From Acanthopleura granulata (taxonomy: Eukaryota > Mollusca > Polyplacophora > Chitonida > Chitonidae): a stretch of DNA of 64,000 nt. The notes beneath the pieces were generated by a model that saw only the letters and a list, made by a program, of their open reading frames with translations, was not told where the DNA came from and searched no databases. The DNA lies in assembly GCA_016165875.1 (NCBI GenBank), contig JABBOT010000080.1:3131205-3195204 (forward strand), read 5' to 3'. Position 1 is the first letter of the stretch. Every line of letters starts with the position of its first letter. The position numbers and the translations under genes are program-made. Shown here piece by piece: positions 46,191-59,218 of this stretch.

Positions 46191-47299
46191 TGGGGTCACG
46201 AAAGATATTGTGAACATGGAAGAAACCTGAAGTTTGATTGCAGTGTAGGCAGAAAACAGTCTTTGATGGACAAAGAAATATTGTGTGCCTGAGTTCTAGT
46301 GAGGCAGCACTACACACATGTGTGTCCGCATTGTGAATGAGCTGCTACAAGGATATGCCGCAATATCACTAAAGGCGACCATAATCGCCAAAGTAACAAA
46401 AAAACAATCCTTCCTACACTGGTGCTTTTTCATATTTTCGTGTTCTCGTTGGATCAACCATAAAACGAGAGGAAAGACCCTGTTCCCGGTTTCATCTTAC
46501 TTCCAGCTGGTATTTTGGGCTGATTTAATCAAAAGTGTTTGTTATACTTAAGCAAGTTAGGTTTTTTTTATATAAGCACTCGATGTTGGACTACGCAAAA
46601 TAGTACCAAATCAAGCAGTTTACTCAGCTTAAGAAGTTTCACGAAACCAGACCTGGAAAGGAAAGAAACCAACACACACAAAAGGGAAATAACTCTAGAT
46701 TATACAATAAACTTATTTAATAATGGTGTTCATGTCTGCAACGCGGCGTCGTTCTATCTGTGCAACGATTTAAACGCAGCGGTTATGAGTCAGTTTTAAC
46801 CCGATAAGTTATGCCGAAAAGGTGAAAGGTAACAAGTCAGGTAAAAATTTGAACGATTTCTCGATTTTGCGGTTCTCTGCCTTTTTGATTCCAAATATCA
46901 CAACACGTCGTGTCACACGCTTGTCTAATAAGTTCGCAAAACACCTTAGTTGCTTTTAATAACTTTAAGCTTTAAATTTCAGGGTTAAGGTTGTAGTCAA
47001 ATCGATCATCCGCTGAATCCGTGAGCAAGTCTAGAAATGATGCCCCAAGTGGGTCCGATCAAAACACGCACCCTCCAAACGTAGCAGTCCAGGTCGTTCG
47101 TTGGAGGTAAAATGGAGGCAGTTCATGCATGTTTGCATTATTGCGATTTGGTTGAGAATTGTAGTCTTTGCTTGGTTGAGGAATGATACTTTTGCCGTGT
47201 TTGACTCCCCGGGCATTTCGAGGAAACCTGGTCTTATTTTAACTTGGAACCAGGAAACAAGTTTTACCCCTAAAACGACATTAAACTGCTAGTTTTTCA

Positions 47300-47460
47300 T
47301 TATACACGCCGAGTGAGGATGCGAGACATCCGCCCACTGTGGTGTTCATGCGGAAGGTGCGCTACAGTGATCGGGTCATGCTTTGGGATTCAGGTCTAGA
47401 AACCCAGCGGTGGTGCAAGTGGCGCCTCAGAGCTGAGAGTCCTCGTCCTCTGTAGCTCCT
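47300..47460 (+). pseudogene. Remnant of the possible TIR/SEFIR-like frame, unit 2
   Basis: The sequence jumps from GATGCGAGACA to TCCGCCCACTGTGGTGTTC, removing what corresponds to about 36469-36751 in unit 1. That is most of the open frame, including the VVVCLS strand. Confidence 0.6.
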
Positions 47461-47968
47461 GTCGGAACTCCGGAGATCCTGCCAACAGAAATGTCAAGTC
47501 GACGGCAATAACTCAGTCATGCAAAGTGAGCCAAGATCTAGTCGTAATGGAAGTTCTGCTCTTTTGTATTATCTACTATATGTGCTATGTACAACTGCTG
47601 AGGTAGAACGCAAATGTAATACAATAGCTCATAACCTAAGATACACTGAGAAATAAGTGGTTTATCAGTATTAAACAAAGTGAAAAAAACCGGTTCATAA
47701 GACATTTTCCAGCAGAGCATGTTGACATACACGTAAACTTTCTGGCGTCGATAAACAATAATAAGTCTGGAATATTTGCATATAGCCCAGTCTATCGTAC
47801 AATAAAATGAATGGTATACAAGGTTAGTTAAATTGAAAACCATGATCTGTGCACCAATTTCAATGGCATTATATCTCAATTCATTTCCCAGCTGTCTACT
47901 GTAAGGATTTTGATTTGGGCGTAAGACCATTTTTTAAGGTATTCATCAGAACTCGTGAACTTTTTATA

Positions 47969-49713
47969 TCAAAATACTCTCTTTACCCTCTCAAAATTTA
48001 TACGAGTTATTGGAATTCTGTAAAATTGTAGAAGTGTTACGTACACAGTCTGATGTTGGTCGCCCACCTGTACCTGCTGGGCTCGGATGTTGTACACATT
48101 GATGGAGCGTGTGTACAGCTCGCTTGCATCACGACCAGCCACCTACAGGACACACGTGAACACTTATATACACAGGTAAACATGCAATAGCGTAGAAAAG
48201 AAACCACAATATTCTTTCGATTTTTTTCATGAATCATCTGAACCAATCGACTGTGTAGGCAGATGATATTTCATACTTGCGTTTGTTACAATATTTATGT
48301 TACTGGCCCCATTTGTGGAAATATTAGACGTTATTACTGAACAGTATTAAGTGCATGTGCTTACACAATTATTGTACTATTGTATTGTAAGAAGCTAGTC
48401 CAATGTCGTAAATTAAACTCCCTGGCACCATTCAGGAAAATCAGGGATCCTTCGTTTAACATTCCACTGTCCTATGAAAATCTATTGCTGGCAATGTCAT
48501 TGTCACAAATGTGTTATGTGAAAATTAATTTGTCACTTTAGGTGAACGTGTACTGAATGTGACTAAATGCTGTTATTAATGAATTTCAGCCTTTCTCGCA
48601 CCAACATTGCTCAAAGCAACATTGCTCAAACAAATATGTCCTAATCATGACATTTTAACTTGTAATTTCATTCATTTTAATTTTACTCAAAACCTGTGAA
48701 CACGTCTCCGAACATTACACGCAAAACACTAGGTGAAAATTAATTTGTCAGTTTATTTCTTTATTTCAAAGAATATCAAGCGATGAGAGTAAATGTTATT
48801 TCTATGAGTAGCTTCATGAAATATGCCATACAATGTGCCTTAGTTTCTGTGAGCTTTCAGTGGGTTTGTCACACAAGTCATCCTACAGATAACTGAGACA
48901 AAACAATATTTTTCTCCAAACATTTCATACTGCATGTATAATTACCTGTCCGGAACAACTAATTTAGCACTCATATAGCTATTGGGATAGAGCAAATCCT
49001 CGAGACCGTATTACTGCCCATACAGTTTGGAAATGACTTTTCTTATTCATGTACTGGTCTATACGTAGAATAAATACATTTATTATTTATTATCACTGAC
49101 CTGATGGTGTTATGGCTGAATGCTCAGCGGATGAGATTGAATTAGAAGGCACAAACGCCACAGTAACCAGAGCAAATCTGAAAGAAATAAACTTGTGTGA
49201 ATAAGCAATTGTTAATTGGGAGTAGAAATGTGGATATCGTAAAGGCAACAAATAGTTTTCACTAAAGAACAAAACATTTACCTTACCATAGTTTGTTTTC
49301 TAGTAATTTGGTCGCTACCTTATCAACGTGACTTTACCTCTGCGACCGTATTAGTTATTCGAGAATATACAGTATCGAATTCTGATACGATGAGACAATG
49401 GCACAATGGCGGCCCTATCCCTGGATGTAAGCCTCTTACCAAGGGGACGGGTCCACGCTTGGCCCTGGGTCATCACTGTCAGTGGTACGTCTGGGTCCAG
49501 GTGAAAGAAAACATCGTCGTCTTCAAGCTCAAAACCAGTGGGTGCCTCGCAAACTCTGACGACATCCAACGGCCCAAAACCCAGTTTCTCTCTGGCAATG
49601 GCGCGAAACTCGTTGAGTCCAGTGGCCACTGTCGTCCTTTTTTGGCTTCCGCTGCAGTTTTGAAACCGCACGAGCCTCTTCCTTCGAGACTCCGTCCCCA
49701 AAATATTGCCCAT
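47969..49713 (-). pseudogene. CIDE-N/RHIM family, copy 2 (CIDE-N only)
   Basis: The CIDE-N exon (49739-49440, ATG at 49713) is fully open, with Cys replacing Trp and Phe at two places. The 77-nt exon (49177-49101) is spliceable but reads TAA (49110-49112) in the CIDE-N frame. The 68-nt exon is deleted between about 48290 and 48395. The RHIM-like exon (48142-47969, 57 residues, core VQVGDQHQ) is intact but cannot be reached in frame. The predicted product is a ~113-residue CIDE-N-only protein, which could still poison or seed polymers, or could be a decaying copy. I class it as a broken gene with one complete domain. Confidence 0.65.
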
Positions 49714-50029
49714 GGTACAGTATCAATTCTCAACCAAATCTGAAAATCACAAGATATCCCAATTGCATCACGTGAATAAATTTGCATCTGTTGGCATGCT
49801 TACGGTAGATGTGGTTCAGTGAGTATTCGGTAACGCGTAATAAGATCTCTGGACCTAATCAACGGTCATGAGACACTTGCTTCAGATCCGTTTTCAAGGT
49901 TATGACAAGTGTGATTTAGGCCTTAACATCGTCGTGATATTAAAGGGTGATTTAAACATGTTGACACATAAGACCATGCGATGCATGGTTCAGGATTGTA
50001 GGCAAGGGAAATACATCATACACGTGTTC

Positions 50030-50175
50030 AAATGATCATGTGTTGACATTGGAATGGGAACAGTGATTCAGGTGTGTTGCAATGGGAACAATGACTCAGA
50101 TGTGTTAACAAGGTCATGTGCTGTCATTGGAATTGGATTAAGATGTGTTGCTATGATCATGATCAAACGTGTTGA
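50030..50175. repeat. 50-bp minisatellite, copy 2 intron 1
   Basis: Two to three irregular units, some shortened (GATTCAGGTGTGTTGCAATGGGAACAATGA). Confidence 0.75.
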
Positions 50176-50804
50176 GAGGGGCATACAAAACATGATTTAT
50201 ATCAAATGGCATGTCCATATAAAATGCCATTCAGATTTTTTGACTTGGCCATGGGAGATGGAATCTGGACATATGTGGACATTTCTTTGGAAATCTGGCC
50301 CAGATCTAGAGAAATACAGAAAAAACAAATCAAGATATGGCCAAGTGGGTGGGGATATAAGAAATATGGCCAACTGTATGGAGATAAAAGAAAATGTGTT
50401 CACGTGACCAAGAGAAACAATTTAATTTACACGATCCCTGTCTGGTGATTTGGACACCCTTGTCACCTGGGACGGTTGATTGGGATATCATAAATATTTA
50501 TTTAGGAACTTGATTTTTCTTAAACGGAGCAACAAAGATTTAACCAGGAGTGTTACAAAACGACTGTGTACCACAGCTTCACACAACTGTAGCAAAACTG
50601 AACGTCGACGCGTTGTGTACTAGAGGCACATCAAAATGTGTGTAACCAACACACATGTTTTTTTCCTCAGGTACACCAGACGTGTATCTCTAGTGCACAA
50701 AAGATGCAGATCTTCAGTTTTGTTACACTTGTGTGTACCAGTAGTACACAGTCGTTTTTAGAGAGTAAACCGGCGCTTTTCGCTGGCCAGACACCTAAAT
50801 GGCA

Positions 50805-50880
50805 GCATAGCCGCCATAATGCAGACTAACGAACTAGTCGTGGGTTCGATCCGGCGATCTGAAAGGGAAGCACGCGATTG
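50805..50880 (+). mobile_element. tRNA-like fragment in copy 2 intron 1
   Basis: TAGCCGCCATAATGCAGACTAACG and GTCGTGGGTTCGATCCGGCG give a B-box-like GGTTCGATCC. A partner lies at 62622-62700. It is absent from copy 1. It is a SINE-type fragment, not a full tRNA gene, since no cloverleaf closes. Confidence 0.5.
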
Positions 50881-51129
50881 CCTGCGGACATAGCAGCACT
50901 TCATACGATTTAGTCATTAAGAGTTACCGCATGTCATTAACATGATGCACCGGTGACAAGGAATGTGTCCAGTTCTATATCCTAATAGGCCTTTCAGAGA
51001 TCATTATTAGCAGATTTGATAAAATTCTTAAACAATTAAATATCATATTGATAATATCGGTATGTATAAAATAGTATAAATGCTCGTTAAAATCTGACGC
51101 TTTATAAAAGGGCATCAAAAATAGCTTAC

Positions 51130-51369
51130 CGCGATGTGCAAGGTGCCGTGTGTTCCAGCCCAGCCTCGCCGGTCCCGGCCCCCGCACAGGCTTATATACC
51201 CCCATGACTGAGGACCCTGGATGGACAGGGGAATACCCATGGGATTTTTATGGCGTGATCTATTCCCCTGTATCACCAGGCGTCTCTCATACACGTAGTT
51301 CTTTCACTGGCTATAAATATGCACACTTATTACACAAGGGATTTAAATGGTGTTATTGCAATATTGCAA
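51130..51369 (-). promoter_or_regulatory. Promoter and untranslated exon 1 of copy 2
   Basis: Same order as copy 1: dyad 51356-51369, GGGTATTCCC 51229-51238, TATATAAG 51191-51198, donor GTAAGC after 51130. All three motifs are unchanged although copy 2 cannot encode the full protein. Confidence 0.7.
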
Positions 51370-52590
51370 CAAGTGAAAGGAATTCCCGATTTTGCAAAAT
51401 ATTGCCCTCAGATGGGTGCAGTCTTACTTTCAGTATCTATGTATGTACTGAATAAGGTGTCCTAACCAACCAATGGCGTGTTGCCACCGCACCACGTAAC
51501 AAATGCGCACGAACGGAAGGCGTTGATTTACTTAGTGTACAGTTAGTTGATCATTGGAAATCGGGAACGAAAATGTCAAAGGGAAATGGAAAACAAACAG
51601 TGAAAGGTGCCTGGTATAGAGCTGCTAGAGCGTTGTATAGATCTCATCGGTGTGCTTTTAGGTGTTTTTAAAGGTTTTTTTTTAAAGAATTTGGGTTTTG
51701 ATAAAACCTTGTTAACGGCAACAAATGAAAGTGAAATGTTATCCCTCATTTCCAAGGCGTCTTTTTTTCTCATTACGTCTACATTACTTCTTTCCAGACA
51801 AGTACAAATTGGACAATATGGACAATATCAGGCATTAAAGGTTGAAATAAAATTTTTCTGTTTGAAATCAAAATATGGGTTACCGGGCAATATACATTGC
51901 CCATATCGGTAATAGCGGAAATGATTTTAATCACTGAGGTCATATGTGTACTTTTATTGGTCTCCTCTTTGCTTTTTTTTCAGTTAAAGCTAATGACTGA
52001 TGCTGAACTCTAAACCATGCAGCGTTTTCCCCAGGAACCTGGTAAACCTCCTATCTTAAAGGCGCAGTCAAGTCGTGTTTGACAAGAAATGGTCGTCTGC
52101 AATGAATGTGCGAGGACAATTAGTTGCTGTTGTTGTTGTCGGTATAAAAGATTGAGATAACTTCAAGCGGGTTTTGCGTGTCGTGTGTTATACTTAAGGA
52201 TGAACATTTGGTCATTTTATGGTGTTGAGTGACTCTGGTCAAAGACTGCGGCTTTAAGTCATGAGATTCTGGTCACGCCAGTAAGAGTTTAAGAACCCCG
52301 CGGCTCTTGCTTATTTCCTCGGGACATCAATTTAACCGTCGCGCTGCCGCGAAACTGACATATCCTACTTGAATACCGAGATAAAGCAAAAATAGTGAAT
52401 TGGTAACCAAACAATATTCAGATAAGAATAGCAAAAGAGGTTATAATTAACAGAATGAAAATTAAATATTTCATCTCGGCCCGATTCCCTAAAGACATAT
52501 TTGACGAAAATCAAAACGTATTAATATGAGATCTTATGGTTTACATTCTTGCCCGACACAGAAATTAAAATTTTGACAATCTTACAAATG

Positions 52591-53001
52591 TTATCTTAAG
52601 ACAAATGTGTCCAAATACCGACTTTCAGTACTCCAAATAAAGACAGAGCATTGTGAGTGGGGTTTTAAATGTTGCGTTATGTCAGAAATGGCTCTGTGCG
52701 CTGGGCACCTGTAGCCTAATGTTACAAATATACAACTCTTGATCGGTTTACAGCCTGCATGCACAAAGAAATGATAGAAATGTCCCTTATTCACGACAGA
52801 GGCCTTTACAGTCTCGTTACTGGTGTTTAGTATTGCTGTGGTTTGCAGATAGGTTACACATGATTTGCTGATTCTAAACACAGTCGTGTATTCAAATGAT
52901 TGAGCATGTATACCGCTGACTCTATGGGAGACAATCATAGTGTCACGGTAACCCAACGTTTCATGTGCTGTTTTCCTCCCCCGAGCGTTTGTTACTGTCA
53001 T
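52591..53001 (-). other. Open frame in the inter-gene spacer, unit 2
   Basis: A 136-codon counterpart of 41586-41948 with many replacement changes. It is probably not a gene. Confidence 0.15.
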
Positions 53002-53184
53002 GTGTGCTTGTATCGATATTTATCTCCGGTGTGCAAAAGAAATGCGTACAAAGTCCACAAGACTTAACCCTCTGTGGCACATATACCTTAAATAGTCTAA
53101 ATGTTCGCCCACGACAAAGTTGCTCATTTTGTCTGGTTTTCTGGTAGTTCTGTTAATCTCAGACAGGGGTTTGTACACCGGAAG

Positions 53185-53275
53185 TTTGTTTGGAAGGCAG
53201 GAGGATATCCCAGTAGAAAAGTGGAAATTTCATGATATTTATTTGCCTGTAAAATTGCACTTTGGGGGAGGGGGT
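53185..53275. repeat. Dispersed repeat (see 7095-7200)
   Basis: Unit 2 counterpart of 42165-42260. Confidence 0.5.
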
Positions 53276-53849
53276 GGGGAGAAATGTTATTTCTTTTACT
53301 TTAAACCCACAAAAAATTCATGTTAAATAAGAATATATACCTTCATATGCAGATAAAAATCTCTGTTACATAACGTCTTCCATTCCTGACAGGTTACATT
53401 TACACTAGTTTAATACAGCTTGTCAAATAAATACATCCAAAAAGTATAAGACTTTAATAAGTTTAATGAAATGTCACATAAATACTTTCAGCAGAGGGTT
53501 ATTTTTTTCGCCTGTCCATGATGTATGTAGTCCTGTTTTCAACACAAACCACCAATCTTAGTAAATTTCAAATTTAGTAGCTGCGATTTACAATTACTTC
53601 GGGATTACCTACCAGGAAGTTGTAGGTGCAAGGACTTGAATGTGTGTCTAGATCTCATTTTATGCTAATTTACTACTGGCGGTAATACAGAGCACACTGG
53701 ACATGTGTTCAAACTGAGCGAGCCATCTATTGACGACTGCCTTCAATTGACGTATTTGTGTACTTATTTGCTAGCTTCACTGATCACGAATCTGCTTTAT
53801 ACTTAAGTCAGACTTAATCTTCACTCGTGGTAATATTCCTGAACTTAGA

Positions 53850-53920
53850 TTTGATTGAGTGATTCACTTATATGTTTGATTGGCGTTTTACGCCGTAGTA
53901 TTTCACTTATACGACTTATA
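53850..53920 (-). mobile_element. SINE 3' tail, reverse, unit 2
   Basis: Counterpart of 42840-42905, with a 10-base deletion after GCCGTAGT. Confidence 0.55.
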
Positions 53921-54464
53921 CTTATTGTAGCTTACATTTTAACTTGAAAGCTAATTTTCATTTTTTAAAAAGGATCTACAAAAGCTATTCATAGCAAAGT
54001 AAAAATTCTTCAGATGGCTACCAAATTTATCGCGATGAACTGTTTTGAAGATAAAACTAGGACTGGCTTGAATATAGATAACTTTGTGCTACTGGGGCCT
54101 GGGGCTGTGCCCAAGAAATATTCACTAACGCGACAGCGGTAAGGTTTTTGATTGGAGGAAACCAAAAAGCCCAGAGTATATAGGCCATCACCCTTCCATG
54201 TGGGTACATGCACCTGATAAAGCTCCAGGCTTAAAGACGAAAGTAAAAAAATCGGCGATGACTAGGTTTGATTTTCTGATCTCAAATGCAAACTGGATGG
54301 GGAGTGAGGAATAGTTCGACTGCCTCACCATACAATTTTTACAATTCAGGTTATTCTGTCCCCGTGTCCAATATATCATGACCTCTTCAAAACACGTTGT
54401 CGTAAATTACCAAGTCTCTCCACGACCTAAATCAAATACACTGTAAGTCTAAACCCTACTATGT

Positions 54465-54745
54465 TTACAACACAGCACTTTGAGTAATTCTAGACCAGTG
54501 ACGTTTAATAACTAGCATTTAACATCACTGTAGTTTTTTTTTTTTACCTAATTCTGCTTAAGCCATCGTGCTTGGCAACGTGTAAGTTGTCACTTCTTAA
54601 ATACTTTCATGAACATTTAGAATAACACCCTGACTTGTAAATTCACAAGTGGAGGGATTTCACCGGCAGAGTGTGACCATTTACCAACTATCACACTTTC
54701 GTCTGTGCTCTCGTTTTACTCTCGGTGTTGTGGTCTTTTATATTG
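54465..54745 (-). repeat. Interspersed repeat family A at unit 3 boundary
   Basis: Full block order. It is the counterpart of 43335-43605 and sits at the start of unit 3. Confidence 0.75.
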
Positions 54746-54814
54746 TGTTCCTGCATAAACCGGGATTCTGTTGGTGAACTAAACATTCCCGTGGCGAAAT
54801 GTGTCAAATGTGAT

Positions 54815-55045
54815 GACAACACAGCACTTAAAGTAATTCTAGACCAGTGACGTTTAATAAATTGCATTTATCATTATCGTGTTAGGGGTGTTTCAGTTGT
54901 TATTTTTTAAACACTTACATGAACAGTTAGAAGAAAACCCAAACTGAGGTAAACTGACAAAGGCCGGATTTCACAGGTAACTTGTAATCATTCGCCAACT
55001 ACCACACTGTCGTTCCTGCTCTGGTTTTATTTGTGCTGTAATGTT
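54815..55045 (-). repeat. Interspersed repeat family A, second copy in unit 3
   Basis: Counterpart of 43675-43930, with the same internal deletion. Confidence 0.7.
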
Positions 55046-55269
55046 AGATACTGTCTAGTGTACAGCGCATAAGCTTTGTACATGGTCTCTGCAAAGACCA
55101 CCATCAAATATGCCGAAAACCATCTGGATTTGGTGGCCTCTATATCAGGAGGCCATTCAGAATACATGAAAGATAACCCGAAAGCCGATGTCCTTGGGGA
55201 TTCTGGTGGTGGAAAATGCATCCCGAGTTCTAGTCTCTTTGCATTGTTTTCATGTTATTGTTTCTTAAA

Positions 55270-55530
55270 TGTGATGACAACACAGCATTTCTTAGTGATT
55301 CTAGACCAATGCCGTCTAATAATTGCAATAAACATCACCGCCATTTGTTTTACCTAATTGTTTTTAAGCCATGGGGGTTAGGGGTTTTGTAAGTTGCTAA
55401 CTTTTATGTATTTACATGGACAGTTAGAATGAAACCGAACTGAGGCAAGATGACAAGCAGTCGCGTTTTACAGGTTACATGTGACCATTTGCCGACTATC
55501 TCACTTTCGTAGCTAGTTTGGTTTTACTGG
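55270..55530 (-). repeat. Interspersed repeat family A, third copy in unit 3
   Basis: Counterpart of 44165-44435. Confidence 0.7.
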
Positions 55531-57116
55531 CATTTCTGTCTAATTATGGGAGAGGTTTTTTTTGAGAATGGCATGACTGGCTCAAATAACACTGGCACGG
55601 GACATACCCATACATCATTTACGACAATTTTCTCCTAATGCCATTTTGATAAGTAGTTCCAGTCAATGTGTCGTTTAATCTCCGCTGCAAGCAAAAAGGG
55701 AATCTCTACGTGGTCTGTGTTTGACAACGTAAATAGCAACAGGGATACTTCACAACAAATGTTTATAGATTCATCAAAATTTCCCGAGGGAGGGGACTGA
55801 AGTGCTGGTATTACATTGTGTGTCTAAACTACTGTAAGACATTTGTGATATTTTCAGTCTCATTAAGGGTGTTCCAAGACCTAGTTCTAGATTATCAGAT
55901 GTTCTCACTACTTTCTACTATCTAAGCAATAATGTAACATTAACGTAAATATTTCACTTACATCGACCAGCATTAGTGGGAGGAAACTAGCCGGCAGAAT
56001 ACACCGGCTTATAGATCTACCTGTTGGACTAGCCCTGTCCGTTCCAGAAGCTCTAAGCATTATTTTTTTTTATTTATTTTCAAGTTAAGGCAAAGAGATT
56101 GGAAGCCATCTGAAAAGGATACCGTATGTTCCATATTAGTTTTCCTTTGAGTTATCTCCCTTGAATCAGAACTATTCGCGCTGCGCAGAGTTTTCGATTT
56201 TTTCAGTCACAGCCAGATCAACCAACCACCCCACACCCTTCAATGAGAAGAGAAACATAAAAATGATGCCAAAATCAGATGAAAGAGCGTCAAACCTTAT
56301 TTGCAAATATGGTCTTTAATGTTTTCTTGGATTTTATTTCAGGAGAAAACGGTATTTGAATATATTTTCCCATGGTGGGTATCTGGGACCAACTTTGGTA
56401 TTTATTGTTGTTGCATATCAACGTTTTAAACAAAGATGTGAAGCATGCCTAATAAATTTATTTGAATGTAAATTTGTTGTTTATGTCCAAACATACACAT
56501 TTAACCAGAATTATAATAATATTTGTTAACGTCTTAAAAGGTATTAAAATATAAATATGATCAAAATTTAGGTTGAATACATACCTGAAAAGGACAGATT
56601 CTAGTGGTGAATTGTTTATTGAACATGTGTTACATATTCATTTATAAAATTATTACGGGAAAACTATGTATACCACAAGGTTGTCCCAAATACCCACCAC
56701 ACAAAAATTACAAGTACCTTTTTCTTCTTAAAGAAAAATCGAAAACATATTGAAAAGACCATATTTACATTGAACTTATCGCACTCTTTCATTTGAACTT
56801 TGTCATTTTCTTGTTCTTTCCACCTTTAATTCCTCCAGATCGAAGTTACATGGCTCCGGCGTTTGTGACAAAACTGAGGATTCAGTCACTTTTTTGTGTT
56901 CCCTTAACTTGTTCTACTGTGACTGACTCTACCCTGGATGCTGCGTTAAAACCGCTAAGGCATCGTTGAAGCTTTAGCCAGTTTCGTCATCAGTTGTAGA
57001 TTTTAATCTTTCATTAACATCATGGTGTTTTGAATTGTATGACCTCTATATCAACACGATGTCCTTACGTGCGTGATATTTTTCTTGGCGCCATTAAAGT
57101 AAATCATAATAGTCAT

Positions 57117-57140
57117 CAACATCATCATCATCATCATCAA
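57117..57140. repeat. CAT microsatellite, unit 3
   Basis: A shorter (CAT)n than in units 1 and 2, followed by a more diverged link to the SINE. Confidence 0.85.
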
Positions 57141-57253
57141 ACAGTAACAGGCTACAAACGACAGAAGCACCACAAGTTACAATCATGGCTTGTTTCAGGA
57201 CTGAACCCTGTTCTCTCGCTTGCAAGGCAAACGTTCTATATCCTCCCTCATCT

Positions 57254-57531
57254 TAATGCGGTGGAAAACCTTTGTGTCCGAAGTGTTTAGCGTGCTATCG
57301 AAGCACAGTTGGCCGGGAACCTCTCACAGATTCTGTGAGTCCAAGGCCAGGTCATGCTGGCTTCCCGTCATGTCGTACATGGGAAGATCTGTCAGCAACC
57401 TGTCGATGGTCATGGGCTTCTCCCTGGTTCTGCCGGTTTTCTTCATATCATAATGCTGCCCGCCGTCGTATAAGTCAAAATTCTTGAGTACGGCGTGAAA
57501 TACTTAGTTAAACTAAGAAATAAATAAATAG
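57254..57531 (+). mobile_element. tRNA-derived SINE, unit 3
   Basis: Same element and position as 34660 and 45913, with slight differences in the head (CCAAGGCCAGGTCATGC). Confidence 0.8.
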
Positions 57532-58809
57532 TGGGGTCACGAAAGATGTTCTGAACATGGAAGAAACCTGAAACTTGATTCCAGTCCTTGATGGACAAAA
57601 AAATATTTGGTGCCTGAATTCTGCTGAGGCAGCACTAAATACATGTGTGTCGGCATCTTGAATGAGCTGCTACAAGGATATGCCAGCAATATCACTAAAG
57701 GCGACCAAACTAGCCAAAGTAACAAAGAAAGGTGCTTATTTACATTTTCGTGTTCTCGTTGGATCAACCATACAATGGGAGGAAAAGGCCCTGTGCCATC
57801 TTACTCAACTTACGAAGTTTCCTGAAACTTCCTGGAAAGGAAAGAAACCAACACAGACAAAAGGGGAATAACTCTAGATTATACAATAAACTTATTTAAT
57901 AATGGTGTTCATGTCTGCAAAGCGGTGTCGTTCTATCTGTGCAACGATTTAAACGTAGCGGTTATGAGGCAGTGTTAACCTGAAAAGTTATTCCGAAAAG
58001 GTGAAAGGTATCAAGTAAGTTAAAAATAAATGTGAATTCGGTGCGCAAAAAAATTATAATCTTTTACAGCGCTAAAGATACAATTGTCACTTTGTGGAAC
58101 GAAAATGGTCTCATTACTGAAGAACAACTATAACATGTTTAAAGCAGTTAATTAATAAATGTAGTTTTATCACAGGTTAATTGATCGGTGAAAACATGAT
58201 TTTGTAACTTAATATAATGTCTCACGAATTTTATCCTCAGACAACTGAAAAACACAAGTTTAAATTGTAGCAGAGACAGAAAATTTGTTCTTGGTAGCTT
58301 TAATTGGCTTGCTTAAAAATAAAAAAAATTCTTTTAAATTACAAAAAAATAGACAAGTTAAAAATGAGTCGTGAACCTAAAGGTTTAAGTGTGACACAAT
58401 GTGTGAGACTTTAGAAGAACATTCATTTTGAATGATTATTCGATTTTGCGATTCTCTCTCTACTTAGTTCTAAATATCACAACATGTCGTGTCACACATA
58501 TACAAACACCTTGATTGCTTGTAATAACTTTAAGTTTTAAATTTCAGGGTTAAGGTTGTAGTCAAATCGATCATCCGCTGAATCCGTGAGCAAGTCTAGA
58601 AATGACCTCCACAGTAGGCCCGATCACACACGCACCCTCCAAACGTAGCAGTTCAAGTCGTTCATTGGAGGTAAAATGGAGGCAGTTCATGCATGTTTGC
58701 ATTATTGCGATATGGTTGAGAATTGTCTTTTTTGTTTGGTAGAGAAATGATACTTTTGCCGTGTTTGACTCCCCGGGCATTTCGAGGAAACCTGGTCTTA
58801 TTTTAACTT

Positions 58810-59218
58810 GGAACCAGGAAACAAGTTTTACCCCCTGAAAAGACTTGAAACTGCTAGTTTTTCATTATACACGCCGAGTGAGGATGCGAGACAGCTGTAA
58901 GCGGACGTAGCCAAGTGGTGTTCCCTGCGTGAAGCAAGTCAGTATACCTGGGCAAGGTATGCTGCATGACGATCTGGACAAACCGCTCTCTGAGGGACGC
59001 AATCGGATTGCACTAGGTACCGCATATAGTGAATTGAGTCAAACAGTAGTAGTGTGTCTCTCTTATGAGTATCCTCAGGAGGGTTTCCCTTCACGCTTAC
59101 AGCAAACTGACAAGAACAGTCCTGCTGCCCACAGACGTGACACCAAGAGGGGGTCCCTGGCCCACTGTCCCACACCATCCCACAGTGGTGTTCATGCGGA
59201 GGGTGCGCTACAGTGATT
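58810..59218 (+). pseudogene. Possible TIR/SEFIR-like frame, unit 3 (broken)
   Basis: Same sequence as 36383-36790, but CAGTTGTACGCGG has become CAGCTGTAAGCGG, giving TAA, and one extra base (GAAGCAAGTCAG) shifts the frame just after. The downstream half still reads DDLDKPLSEGRNRIALGTAY and VVVCLSYEY. In unit 1 the same region is open. Confidence 0.6.

Larger units (their letters stand above)
43330..54470. repeat. Tandem segmental duplication, unit 2 (~11.1 kb)
   Basis: Same order as unit 1. It differs by a ~283-bp deletion in the + strand open frame (joint near 47328) and loss of the 68-nt exon of the - strand gene. It keeps the extra intron 1 segment at 50640-51000. Confidence 0.85.

Noticed and set aside
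49390..49743. 117-codon + strand frame over the copy 2 CIDE-N exon
   Set aside because: It is the antisense shadow of the CIDE-N exon. The - strand reading has the domain motifs and splice sites.
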